Origin: Bradyrhizobium sp. CCGE-LA001
Lineage (GTDB): Bacteria > Pseudomonadota > Alphaproteobacteria > Rhizobiales > Xanthobacteraceae
Length of the DNA: 64,000 nucleotides
Direction of reading: 5' to 3'
NCBI RefSeq assembly: GCF_000296215.2
Contig: NZ_CP013949.1
Location: forward strand, 2,535,501-2,599,500
The position numbers and the translations under genes are program-made. This document shows, piece after piece, positions 32,473 through 41,138 of this stretch (positions are counted from its first letter, which is position 1; every line of letters begins with the position of its first letter). The notes under the pieces were generated by a model. It ran no database searches and was not told where the DNA came from. It saw nothing but the letters and a program-made list of their open reading frames with translations.

Positions 32473-32824
32473 CTTGCGCCTCAAACAACAGTTCGCGTCG
32501 CCATCAAGATTTTGATGATAGGCCCGGCTCTTGCTGGACGTTCCCAGAAATTCTCGGCTGCTGGCGCAATTCAGCGTGATGCCGCGGAGATCGTTGGCGC
32601 GCCCCGAGCATATTGTTTCTGTCTGTTGCTCGCCTCCGTTAAATGTCTTCGCCTTCGCGGAAGATCAGCGTGCTCGAATGATCGGCGCTCGAATTTGCGC
32701 ACGAGCGAACATGACGGTTTGTACAGAATGTCGCACGCAATCGTTATTTTGAGGCCGAGATGTTGTCCGCGATACTTTCCATTCAAAGCAGCGGGTTGAT
32801 GTGAAATCGGGCACGAAGAGTTAG
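32473..32824. other. Intergenic interval upstream of the RND pump
   Basis: This 352-bp divergent spacer between the small membrane protein and the efflux adaptor gene is noticeably less GC-rich than its surroundings. It should hold the efflux promoter. No clear operator, gene or hairpin was identified. Confidence 0.4.
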
Positions 32825-34063
32825 ATGGCGATCAATCTGACAAGGCGACCGAAGCTCGGCGCTACGCTGTTTGGAATCTTTGCACTGGCCGCGGTGGCCT
32901 TTGGCTTGTGGTCCGAGCTCCTCGGCAGCGTCAAGCCGGTCGAAGCGGCCGCTCAAAGCGCTTCCAGTCAGGCTGCTGTCAGGATTCCCGTGACCTCTTT
33001 CGAGGTGAAGAAGAGCGACTTTCCTGTGCACATCTACGGTCTTGGGGTCGTCTCACCGTTCAAGACGGTGACGGTCAGAAGCCGTGTCGATGGTCAGATC
33101 ACGAAGGTGTTCTTCAAGCAGGGACAGATGGTGAGGGAGGGCGATCCGCTTCTGCAGATCGATCAACGCCCTTTCACCGCGGCTCTGGAGCAGGCCGTAG
33201 CGAAGAAGGCACAAGACGAGGCCAGCCTGAGGAACGACCAGTTGAACCTGGAGCGATTTCAGAAGCTCGCGAAACAACAATTCGAGACCCAGCAAAATCT
33301 CGATACCCAGCAGGCGCTGGTCGATCAGATGACCGCGCAGGTGAAGGGCGACCAGGCCGCCATCGACAACGCGCAGACCAATCTCGGTTACACCTCCATC
33401 AAGGCGCCGATCAGCGGACGCATGGGCTTCCGGCTGGTCGATCCCGGCAACATCGTGCATGCGGCGGATACGACGGGCATCGTCACCATCGCCCAGCTGC
33501 AGCCGATCGCCGTGCAGTTCACGGAACCGGAAGACCAGTTGCAGGCCATCGCCAAGGCCTTTGAAGCCGGCGAGGTGCCCGTCGAGGCGCTGTCATCGGA
33601 CGGAGCGCGGACATTGTCGCACGGCAGGCTCGCGATCATGGACAATTCGGTGAACCAGGCGACCGGGACCATCGGTCTGAAAGCGCGTTTCGACAACAAG
33701 GACAACGCGCTGTGGCCCGGCCTGTCCGTCAACACGCGGATGCTGGTCGACACGCTCAAGCAGGTCGTCGTCGTGCCGCAGGACGGCGTGCAGCACGGGC
33801 CGTCCGGCCTGTTCGCATATGTGATCGGCGACAATGGCAAGGTCAGCGTCAGGCCGATCAAGGTCGGTGAGAGCGGCGATGCGAATGCCGTGGTGGCCGA
33901 AGGCTTGAACGTTGGCGACAGGATCGTGGTGGCCGGGCAGTCGCGCTTGTTCGAAGGCGCCCTGGTGGACGAAAAGCCGCTGGTCGCTGCGGCCGCGCCG
34001 ATGACGGATGCGAGCGCCGCCGCAAACCAGGCCGAGGTCGGCAAGGCCGGATCGGCTGACTGA
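32825..34063 (+). CDS. RND efflux periplasmic adaptor subunit (MdtA-like)
   Basis: Membrane-fusion protein of 412 residues linking an inner-membrane RND pump to an outer-membrane channel. The order of parts is an N-terminal membrane anchor (about 10-30), a lipoyl half-motif TVRSRVDGQITKVFFKQGQM, a long alpha-hairpin coiled coil (about 120-185, rich in Q/K/A), the second lipoyl half (IKAPISGRMGFRLVDPGN), then beta-barrel and membrane-proximal domains (VVVVPQDGVQHGPSG). It lacks a lipobox cysteine, so it is anchored by the transmembrane helix rather than lipid. The stop is one base before the permease start, so the two form an operon. No outer-membrane factor is adjacent. Confidence 0.88.
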   Translation: MAINLTRRPKLGATLFGIFALAAVAFGLWSELLGSVKPVEAAAQSASSQAAVRIPVTSFEVKKSDFPVHIYGLGVVSPFKTVTVRSRVDGQITKVFFKQGQMVREGDPLLQIDQRPFTAALEQAVAKKAQDEASLRNDQLNLERFQKLAKQQFETQQNLDTQQALVDQMTAQVKGDQAAIDNAQTNLGYTSIKAPISGRMGFRLVDPGNIVHAADTTGIVTIAQLQPIAVQFTEPEDQLQAIAKAFEAGEVPVEALSSDGARTLSHGRLAIMDNSVNQATGTIGLKARFDNKDNALWPGLSVNTRMLVDTLKQVVVVPQDGVQHGPSGLFAYVIGDNGKVSVRPIKVGESGDANAVVAEGLNVGDRIVVAGQSRLFEGALVDEKPLVAAAAPMTDASAAANQAEVGKAGSAD

Positions 34064-34064
34064 C

Positions 34065-37000
34065 ATGGCTGGCGGCATCTCGGCTCCCTTCATTCGCCTG
34101 CCCATCGCGACGTCGCTGCTGATGGTCGGAATCCTCTTCGTCGGGATCATCGCCTATCCGCAATTGCCGGTGGCGCCGCTGCCGGAAGTCGACTTCCCCA
34201 CCATCCAGGTCTCGGCCAGTCTTCCCGGCGCGGATCCCGAGACCATGGCGTCCTCGGTGGCGCAACCACTCGAATCGCAGTTCGCGTTGATACCCGGCGT
34301 CTCGGAGATGACGTCGTCGAGCCAGACCAGCTCGACCCAGATCGTCCTGCAGTTCGATCTGTCGCGCAACATCGACGGTGCCGGGTCCGACGTGCTTGCC
34401 GCAATCAATGCCGCGAGCGGGCAGTTGCCCAGGACGATGCCCAGCACCCCGACCTACAGGAAGGTCAATCCGGCGGACTCGCCCATTCTCCTGCTTGGCG
34501 CCACTTCGAAGACGCTGCCGATGACCCAGGTGTCGGACGAAGCCTACACCAAGCTCGCGCAAGCAATCAGCCACATCAGCGGGGTTGGCCAGGTCAGTGT
34601 CGGTGGGCAGCAGGCGCCGTCGATCCGGGTCCAGATCGATCCCGCCAAGCTGGTCGCCAAAGGCCTGTCGCTGGAGGACATCCGCACCCCGCTCTCGGTG
34701 ATATCGGTCAACAATCCCAAGGGCACTCTCAACGGAGACACCCGCACATACACTGTCTACGCCAATGACCAGTTCACCAAGGCCGAGGCCTGGAACGACA
34801 TCGTCATTGCTTATCGCAACGGCAGTCCCGTCCGCGTCGGCGACATCGGCCATGCCGTCAGTGCGCCGCTGGACAATACCCAGTACGGCTGGGCCGACGG
34901 CAAGCCCGGCGTCTTTCTGGTCATCTTCAAGCAGCCGGGCGCCAACGTCATCGACACCGTCGACAATGTGATGAAGCAGCTGCCGCACCTGAAGGCGGGC
35001 ATTTCGCCTGCCATCGACATCCAGGTGTTGTCGGACCGCACGCAGACCATCCGTGCGGCGGTGAAGGACGTGCAGTTCACCCTGCTCCTGACGATCGGCC
35101 TCGTCGTGATGGTGATCTTCGTTTTCCTTCGCAGCGTGTGGGCCACCATCATTCCGTCGATCACGGTGCCGCTCGCGCTGCTCGGCGCCTGCGCACTGAT
35201 GTGGATGGCCGGCTACAGCCTCGACAATCTGTCACTGATGGCCCTCACCATCGCGGTCGGCTTCGTGGTCGACGATGCCATCGTGATGCTCGAGAACATC
35301 TCCCGGTATATCGAAGAAGGCGAGACGCCGATGGCCGCCGCGGTCAAGGGCGCGGGCGAAATCGGGTTCACGATCATCTCGATCTCCGTCTCGCTGATTG
35401 CGGTCCTTATTCCGTTGCTGCTGATGGGCGGCATCATCGGCCGTCTGTTCCGGGAGTTTTCGGTGACGCTCGCGATGACGATCGTCGTGTCGGCCTTTGT
35501 GTCGTTGACGCTGACGCCGATGATGGCCTCGCGCTTCCTCAAATCGCACGACGAGGAGCATCACGGCAGGCTCTATATGCTCAGCGAGCGGATGTTCCAG
35601 GGCCTGGTGGACGGCTATGAACGCGGCCTCGACCTCGTGCTGCGCTTTCGCTTCGCCACCCTGATGGTGTTCTTCGCGACGATAGCCCTGACCGTCTACC
35701 TGTTCGTGATCATCCCCAAGGGATTCTTTCCGCAGCAGGATACCGGGCTGATCACCGGGATCGTCGAAACGTCGCAGGACGTGTCGGTCGCGGACATGGC
35801 GAAACACATGCAGGAGATGGGAGCGATCGTGCTGAAGGATCCGGCGATCGACCACATGGCCATGCGCATGGGCGGCAGCGGAAATACGCTCAACGACGGC
35901 AACATGTATATCACGTTGAAGCCGCGCGATGAGCGTGACGCGTCGGCCGACCAGGTCATCCGTCGCCTGCAGGTGCAGACGGCTAAGGTTCAGGGCGCAC
36001 GTCTTTATCTACAGTCGGCACAGGACGTTCGCGTCGGCGGCCGGGCCTCCCGCACGCAGTTTCAGTTCACCCTGCAGTCGACCGACATGGACCAGCTGAG
36101 CACATGGGCCCCCAGGCTGCTCGACAAGATGAAGCAGATGCCCGAATTGCGCGACGTCGCTTCGGATCAGCAGGCGTCGGGCACCACGCTGACGCTGACG
36201 ATCGACCGCAATCAGGCCGCGCGTTTCGGGATCACCCCCGACGTCATCGACGCGACGCTGTATGATGCATTCGGGCAGCGGGAAATCGCGACCTATTCGA
36301 CGCAACTGTCCACCTATTACGTCGTCCTCGAGGTGCTGCCCTCGCTGCAGAAGAATCCGTCTACGCTGGAGCAGATCTATCTGCGTTCCCCGACGACGGG
36401 CGGTGAGGTGCCGTTGTCGGCGTTCGCGAAGTGGACCACGGCCCCGGTGCGGCCCCTGGCCATCAATCATCAGGGCCAGTGTCCGGCGGTGACGATCTCC
36501 TTCAACCTCGCTCCCAATGTCGCCCTGGGCGAGGCGACGCAGGCGATCGACGCGATGGAAAGGCAGATGAACGTGCCGGCTGCCGTCACGTCCACGTTCC
36601 AGGGAACGGCAAAGGCGTTCCAGGAGTCTCTCTCCTCGGTGCCGCTCTTGATCGTGGCGGCACTGATCGTGGTGTATCTCATCCTCGGCGTGCTCTACGA
36701 GAGCTACATCCATCCTCTGACGATCCTGTCGACCCTGCCGTCAGCCGGTGTCGGCGCTTTGGCGACGCTCCTCATTTTCCACTTCGACTTCAGCCTGATC
36801 GGGTTGATCGGGCTGGTTCTGCTGATTGGCATCGTCAAGAAAAACGGCATCATGCTGGTCGACTTTGCGATCGTGGCGGAACGGGATCAGGGCATGTCGC
36901 CGGTCGAAGCCATTCGCCGGGCATGCTTGCTGCGCTTCCGTCCGATTCTGATGACCACGATGGCGGCGGTGCTGGGGGGCGTGCCGCTGATGCTGGGCCA

Positions 37001-37247
37001 CGGGACCGGCTCGGAGCTCCGTCAACCGCTCGGCTACGCCATGGTCGGTGGTCTCTTGGTCAGCCAGGTCCTGACGCTTTTCACCACGCCGGTGGTCTAT
37101 CTTTATCTCGACCGCGTCTCGCAATGGCTCAGTCCGGGTCGACACGCGGAAGGCGATCGTCAAGACGAGGGTGTCGTCGACAGCGGTGAACTGGACGTGG
37201 TCGACAGGATACCCCGGAAGACATCCAAGGTTCTTGCAGCGCAGTGA
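34065..37247 (+). CDS. RND multidrug efflux permease (MdtB/MdtC-like)
   Basis: Proton-driven inner-membrane pump of 1060 residues, the normal RND length, with twelve predicted transmembrane helices and two large periplasmic loops. The start MAGGISAPFIRLPIATSLLM, VAPLPEVDFPTIQVSASLPG and KVNPADSPILLLG are typical of the MdtB/C branch. The proton-relay aspartates of helix 4 are in VGFVVDDAIVMLENI. ATG 34065 lies two bases after the adaptor stop. The C-terminal tail after helix 12 is charged. The substrate is unknown; multidrug or metabolite export is expected of the family. The gene is convergent with an MFS transporter 157 bp away. Confidence 0.9.
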   Translation: MAGGISAPFIRLPIATSLLMVGILFVGIIAYPQLPVAPLPEVDFPTIQVSASLPGADPETMASSVAQPLESQFALIPGVSEMTSSSQTSSTQIVLQFDLSRNIDGAGSDVLAAINAASGQLPRTMPSTPTYRKVNPADSPILLLGATSKTLPMTQVSDEAYTKLAQAISHISGVGQVSVGGQQAPSIRVQIDPAKLVAKGLSLEDIRTPLSVISVNNPKGTLNGDTRTYTVYANDQFTKAEAWNDIVIAYRNGSPVRVGDIGHAVSAPLDNTQYGWADGKPGVFLVIFKQPGANVIDTVDNVMKQLPHLKAGISPAIDIQVLSDRTQTIRAAVKDVQFTLLLTIGLVVMVIFVFLRSVWATIIPSITVPLALLGACALMWMAGYSLDNLSLMALTIAVGFVVDDAIVMLENISRYIEEGETPMAAAVKGAGEIGFTIISISVSLIAVLIPLLLMGGIIGRLFREFSVTLAMTIVVSAFVSLTLTPMMASRFLKSHDEEHHGRLYMLSERMFQGLVDGYERGLDLVLRFRFATLMVFFATIALTVYLFVIIPKGFFPQQDTGLITGIVETSQDVSVADMAKHMQEMGAIVLKDPAIDHMAMRMGGSGNTLNDGNMYITLKPRDERDASADQVIRRLQVQTAKVQGARLYLQSAQDVRVGGRASRTQFQFTLQSTDMDQLSTWAPRLLDKMKQMPELRDVASDQQASGTTLTLTIDRNQAARFGITPDVIDATLYDAFGQREIATYSTQLSTYYVVLEVLPSLQKNPSTLEQIYLRSPTTGGEVPLSAFAKWTTAPVRPLAINHQGQCPAVTISFNLAPNVALGEATQAIDAMERQMNVPAAVTSTFQGTAKAFQESLSSVPLLIVAALIVVYLILGVLYESYIHPLTILSTLPSAGVGALATLLIFHFDFSLIGLIGLVLLIGIVKKNGIMLVDFAIVAERDQGMSPVEAIRRACLLRFRPILMTTMAAVLGGVPLMLGHGTGSELRQPLGYAMVGGLLVSQVLTLFTTPVVYLYLDRVSQWLSPGRHAEGDRQDEGVVDSGELDVVDRIPRKTSKVLAAQ

Positions 37248-37404
37248 CCGTTCATAGTCCCCGCCAGGGCTGCGATGCGGTCATGGCCGCTGAACTGCTG
37301 CCGATGACGGCCCGCTTCGACCCGCGGATTTCGGAATGGTGCCGGCGCCGTCCCTTGCCCGGCGGTGGCGGCGTGATTCCCTTGGCGAGGCGGAACGCGC
37401 CACC

Positions 37405-38652
37405 CTAGGGGCTGGGCGAGGTATAAGCCAAAAAGATCAGCACGCCGAGGGCCAGCATCGCAGCCATGAACAGCAGCACCGCCGGCAGCCCCGCGAGTGC
37501 CGCCACCGCGCCGGTCACCGACTGCATCAAGGCCGCGCCGAGAAAGAAGGCGAGGTTCACCGCCGCAAGCGCCTTGCCCGCGGTCTGCGCATCGACCAGC
37601 TGCCGGGACATGCCGAAGATCAGCGGCTGGGCGGAGGTCGCAAGGCCGATTAGCACGAACATCACGAGGTCGTATTGCGGCGGCATCACCGAGAAGCCGA
37701 ACAGCATGGAGACGGCGTAGCCCGGCGCGCCCAGCGCCATCAGCGCCAGGAACAGCGCCCCGACCATGTGCGTGGCGGCCACCAGCGCGCGGCGGCGGCC
37801 GAGCCTGCGGTCGATGATGCCGATGCACAGGGGACCTGCGATCATCGCGAGCGTGAAGGCGCCGAGCTGGTTGCCGGCCTCGACCCGCGACAATCCCTTG
37901 ATCTCCATTAGCCATGGCCCGCCCCACAGGCCGCGCAGCACCAGCGAGGTCGCCAGCGACACCAGCGCGAGCGCGATCAAGCCGCGCAAGGGCCGCGACA
38001 GGCCGAGCCTGAGCACTTCGATCATCTGCGACAACGGCGAGGAGTCGTCCTTGTGCTCGGCCGCCTGGTGCGGCACCAGCGCGAACACCGCGAGCGCAAC
38101 CGCGACGCCGCCGGCCGCGGAGAGCCAGAACCCTGCGCGCCAGCCCCAGGCGTCGACCACGAAAGCGAGCGGGCTCGACGACAGCAGCATGCCGATATTG
38201 CCGATCGAGAGGATCGCGCCCGACCACAGGCCGAACCGCGCTGCCGACAATTGCTTGGCCGCCAGCGTCATCGGGCACATCAGCATGCCCGAGGTGGCGA
38301 CGCCGAGCAGCACCTGCCCGAGCGCAAAGCTGGCGGGGCCGCTTGCAAACCCCGACGCGATGGCCCCGATCACGGTTCCCGCGAGCAGGCTGAGCGACAC
38401 CGGGCGCACGCCAAAACGATCCATCGCCGCGCCGACCGGGATCTGAGCTGCGGCGAAGGCAAAGGGATAGACCGAGGTGAGGCTGGCGAGGGCCTGCGGC
38501 TCCATGTGGAAGTCCGCGGCCATCAGATCGAGGCTGACCGCGGGAATCGTGCGCAGCAAGGTCGAGAGCATGTGCCCGCAGGCCAGCGCAAGCAGCGCAA
38601 AGATCAGCGCGCGGGTGGCGTGTCCCGCTTCATCCGTGGTAGCGGCCGTCAT
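37405..38652 (-). CDS. MFS transporter
   Basis: Major facilitator transporter of about 415 residues with twelve predicted helices. The loop 2-3 motif is seen as GAAMDRFGVRPVSL and the second-half counterpart as IIDRRLGRRRALV. The start ATG 38652 (MTAATTDEAGHATRALIFAL) lies where the first helix begins naturally; the frame upstream of it is arginine-rich and not membrane-like. The substrate is unknown; the sequence looks more like cyanate/nitrate-type or small anion MFS members than sugar carriers. The CYTH-CHAD gene is upstream on the same strand. A 12-bp palindrome lies 79 bp upstream of its start. Confidence 0.82.
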   Translation of the reverse strand: MTAATTDEAGHATRALIFALLALACGHMLSTLLRTIPAVSLDLMAADFHMEPQALASLTSVYPFAFAAAQIPVGAAMDRFGVRPVSLSLLAGTVIGAIASGFASGPASFALGQVLLGVATSGMLMCPMTLAAKQLSAARFGLWSGAILSIGNIGMLLSSSPLAFVVDAWGWRAGFWLSAAGGVAVALAVFALVPHQAAEHKDDSSPLSQMIEVLRLGLSRPLRGLIALALVSLATSLVLRGLWGGPWLMEIKGLSRVEAGNQLGAFTLAMIAGPLCIGIIDRRLGRRRALVAATHMVGALFLALMALGAPGYAVSMLFGFSVMPPQYDLVMFVLIGLATSAQPLIFGMSRQLVDAQTAGKALAAVNLAFFLGAALMQSVTGAVAALAGLPAVLLFMAAMLALGVLIFLAYTSPSP

Positions 38653-38730
38653 GAGCGTCCCGTCCCGAGAAGGTTTGGATCGGCCTACATGATCGCGGGC
38701 CGGGCGCCAATGACCGCAGCGGGACCCCCT

Positions 38731-38742
38731 CATTCCGGAATG
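38731..38742. promoter_or_regulatory. Palindrome upstream of MFS gene
   Basis: CATTCCGGAATG is a perfect 12-bp palindrome flanked by CCCCT and GGG. It lies in the short gap between the CYTH-CHAD stop and the MFS start. It may be an operator or chance. Confidence 0.25.
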
Positions 38743-38758
38743 GGGCTACTTCGCTCTC

Positions 38759-40276
38759 CTAGGCTCCCCCGTTCGGCACCGCGCGCAACCGGCGCAACCG
38801 GTGCAGCGCCTTTGCTGCGTCCTTCATCAGGCCGTCGGCGGCCTTGCGTTCCTGGCCGACGATGACGCCCGATGCGAAAGCCTGGGCGCGGCGGTGGGCG
38901 GGCGGCGCCGTCAGCGCAGCCTCCGTGGCCAGCTCGCGGTGCGACATGAAGTCGTTCAGCTTTCCCAGCGCGGATTGGATCCGCTTCAGCCGGCCGGAGA
39001 GGGCTGCAAGCTCCTTCCGGCCGTCGTCGCCGTAGAGGCTCTTGAAGAAGTCGACGGCATAGCGAATCTTCTTGATCTTGATCCGCAGCTTGTGGCGCTC
39101 AATCGGCTTGAGGTCGTTCAGGTGCTTGCCCTGCTTGCGCGCTTTTCTGATGCGCCGATCGAGCATGTCAGCAGCATAGGCGGCGATCGTGCGGCCGTTC
39201 CGGGCATGAGGTCGTCCGCCTTCGATCCACTCGATCATGTCGATCAGCAGCCGGCGGTAACGCGCCGACATGATCGCCTCGCGTGCACGCTCGAATGCCG
39301 CGCTGCGTTGCCCCGAAAACCTCTTGCGGATCGCGCGGGCACCGCGCTTCGGCACGCCCTGCGCGGTGATCGGCTGGATGCTCTCCGTCAGGAACACGTC
39401 GATTTCTCGCGCTCGCGCCAGTTCGCCCGTGAGCCATTTCAGCTCGGCCTTGACCCGCGCGGTACTCGCCCGCGGCAGGATATCGGCGAACAGCGAAATG
39501 GCCGCACGCAGGCGCCGTAGGCCGACGCGCATCTGATGAACGCCTTCGGCGTCCATGTCGCGCACCGGATCGGCATTCGTCGCGACGTGCCGGAACGTCG
39601 CATGCGCGATGAGGCGGAACGCCTCGTGTGGCGAGAGCTCGGCCTTCAGCGCGATTGGCTCGGCATGCTGCGCGCCGGCGGCGCCGGCGACGAGCAGATA
39701 GCCCTGCTCGGCCTTCGAGCGCAGATCGAGCTCTGCCCCCGTTTTGCGCACGAGATCGCGTGCAAGCCGGAACAGGTCTGCAACATGTCCGGACTTCAGT
39801 TCCAGCTCCAGCTCGGCGACGGCCCGCGTCCGTCGCCCGGCGCTGATGCGGCCCCGGTCGACCGCAAGTTCGATCTGGCTCTTCCGGACGCGTCGTGCCT
39901 GCGCCGTGCGATGGATGTCGGTCTGAAACACAGGCCTCAGCTTGCGAGGAAACTTTCGGGTCGCAAGGTCTCGCAGCGGCGTATGCTTCGTCTTCTTCAG
40001 GTCCGGCCGTGCACCGGAAACTTCGTGCTCCCATTCGCCGCGTGTCACACCGCCGGTGCCGCCTGATTTCACGGTCTGCACATAGCGGTCTTCGACCTTA
40101 CGGACGCGCAGCGTCAGGCCATGGCGTCTGAGCTTGTGCTTGGTCGTATCGTAATAGGTCGAGATCAGCGACTGCCTGGACACGTCCGGACGCCGCCTGC
40201 TCGCGCCGCCGCTTAGCAATATTGACGATAATTTGCGTGGCGCAATGCGAAATTTGAGTTCCGTTTCTGTGGTCAT
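38759..40276 (-). CDS. CYTH and CHAD domain protein (inorganic triphosphatase-like)
   Basis: Two-domain protein of 505 residues. The N-terminal CYTH tunnel domain (about 1-200) opens with the E-x-E-x-K signature in TETELKFRI and continues with TYYDTTKHKLRRHGLTLRVR. Members hydrolyse inorganic triphosphate or bind nucleotide/polyphosphate. The C-terminal CHAD domain (about 215-490) has the conserved basic histidine helices VHQMRVGLRRLRAA and RHKLRIKIKKIRYAVDFFK, which bind polyphosphate. The combination matches YgiF-like proteins and points to polyphosphate metabolism or granule binding. The protein is very arginine/lysine-rich. It is divergent from a small membrane protein at 40445. Confidence 0.9.
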   Translation of the reverse strand: MTTETELKFRIAPRKLSSILLSGGASRRRPDVSRQSLISTYYDTTKHKLRRHGLTLRVRKVEDRYVQTVKSGGTGGVTRGEWEHEVSGARPDLKKTKHTPLRDLATRKFPRKLRPVFQTDIHRTAQARRVRKSQIELAVDRGRISAGRRTRAVAELELELKSGHVADLFRLARDLVRKTGAELDLRSKAEQGYLLVAGAAGAQHAEPIALKAELSPHEAFRLIAHATFRHVATNADPVRDMDAEGVHQMRVGLRRLRAAISLFADILPRASTARVKAELKWLTGELARAREIDVFLTESIQPITAQGVPKRGARAIRKRFSGQRSAAFERAREAIMSARYRRLLIDMIEWIEGGRPHARNGRTIAAYAADMLDRRIRKARKQGKHLNDLKPIERHKLRIKIKKIRYAVDFFKSLYGDDGRKELAALSGRLKRIQSALGKLNDFMSHRELATEAALTAPPAHRRAQAFASGVIVGQERKAADGLMKDAAKALHRLRRLRAVPNGGA

Positions 40277-40444
40277 GGCGAACTCTTTCGGTTGCCGAAT
40301 TCAATGAGACGCCGTCACCGGAAGTTCCGATGTCGTGAATACGTCAGCTCGACTGTCCTCGGGTTGCAAGTCATGGAAACTTCACGGAACGCGGTGCAAG
40401 CGTGGCCGATTGATGAGCAGCACAGCACAAGCAAGGAGGCTCCC

Positions 40445-40579
40445 TTGAGCCGCATGAATGTCATTGCAGTTCTCGTCATCGCGCTGGTCCTCGCCGGCGC
40501 CGCTGCGCTCTATCGGCTGGACAACAGCGATGGGGGGCGGACCAGCCGGGCGGATTCGGCAAGGATTGCGTCGGATTGA
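40445..40579 (+). CDS. Small single-pass membrane protein (44 aa, TTG start)
   Basis: A 44-residue frame. AAGGAGG (40433-40439) is five bases from TTG 40445; the next in-frame ATG at 40454 would be 14 bases away, so TTG is likely the start. One hydrophobic helix (MNVIAVLVIALVLAGAAALY) is followed by a short polar tail (RLDNSDGGRTSRADSARI). The layout matches small stress-linked membrane peptides seen in rhizobia. A GGAAC-N16-CGAT sequence at 40386-40410 resembles an EcfG promoter with one mismatch in the -10. Confidence 0.5.
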   Translation: MSRMNVIAVLVIALVLAGAAALYRLDNSDGGRTSRADSARIASD

Positions 40580-40635
40580 GTAGGCACGGGCCGCGCCGGG
40601 CGTCGGCATGAAACCAATAGGCAAAGGAGAGCGTG

Positions 40636-41127
40636 ATGAAGCCTGCGATCCATCCTGGCGATTTCCCGGTCGAAGCGAGCGAGACCACTGTCATGACCAA
40701 CAACGGCAAGCCACTCGCAGACGCCGAAAGCACACCCGTGGCTAAAGAGATCGCCGAACGTCTTAACGAGCAGGCCTATCGCGAGGAGCACGAGCGATGG
40801 TCGCCATGCAACGGGGGGTTGAACGGCGACCTCGCGACGGACGATCGTGACTTGGAGCACGCCGCGAGCTACTTCAACCCGTCCAGAAGCTTCCAGGATT
40901 CATCCAGCAAGTCCCGAATTTGCCGTCGCTCGGTGATCCGATCCTTGGCGAACATTCCATGCTTCCGCGCATTCTGGTTGCCGCGTGGCGCGCCTGATCG
41001 TCGGGCGCCGCCATGCATGCGGCAACGGGTCTTGCCGTGCAACGCTGGCGCGCGACAAATCGTGCCGCCGCGCGTTCGCGCACCGCAGCGCGGGCTCGAC
41101 TGCATGGCATCGGTGTTACGGAAGTGA
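40636..41127 (+). CDS. Small acidic protein, C-terminus probably extended by loss of stop
   Basis: The frame encodes 163 residues, but only the first 57 (MKPAIHPGDFPV...TNNGKPLADAESTPVAKEIA...EEHERWSP) look like a protein. They resemble short alphaproteobacterial proteins that, as I recall, end about R-W-S-A. The remaining part from 40810 on is cysteine/arginine-rich, and from 40869 it is exactly antisense to another likely gene. I infer that the ancestral stop near 40807 was lost. The ATG at 40636 is preceded by GGAGAG. The function is unknown. Confidence 0.45.
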   Translation: MKPAIHPGDFPVEASETTVMTNNGKPLADAESTPVAKEIAERLNEQAYREEHERWSPCNGGLNGDLATDDRDLEHAASYFNPSRSFQDSSSKSRICRRSVIRSLANIPCFRAFWLPRGAPDRRAPPCMRQRVLPCNAGARQIVPPRVRAPQRGLDCMASVLRK

Positions 41128-41138
41128 TCGCTGCTCAT
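40869..41138 (-). CDS. Small Cys/His-rich protein with HGGARxSGAPRGNxNA motif
   Basis: An 89-residue basic protein. It contains C-x9-C-x10-C-x2-H (residues 18-41: RCGARTRGG, TICRAPALHG, TRCRMHGG), then SGAPRGNQNARKHGMF and a helical end ERRQIRDLLDESWKLL. The cysteine/histidine spacing suggests a small zinc-binding module. The motif block recurs in many small hypothetical proteins of Bradyrhizobium, as I recall. Its ATG overlaps the stop of the upstream gene (ATGA at 41135-41138), so the two are one unit. The function is unknown; nucleic-acid binding is a reasonable guess from charge and motif. Confidence 0.7.
   Translation of the reverse strand: MSSDHFRNTDAMQSSPRCGARTRGGTICRAPALHGKTRCRMHGGARRSGAPRGNQNARKHGMFAKDRITERRQIRDLLDESWKLLDGLK

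Noticed and set aside
34008..34064. Upstream extension of the RND permease frame
   Set aside because: It overlaps the end of the adaptor gene. ATG 34065 begins the canonical N-terminus.
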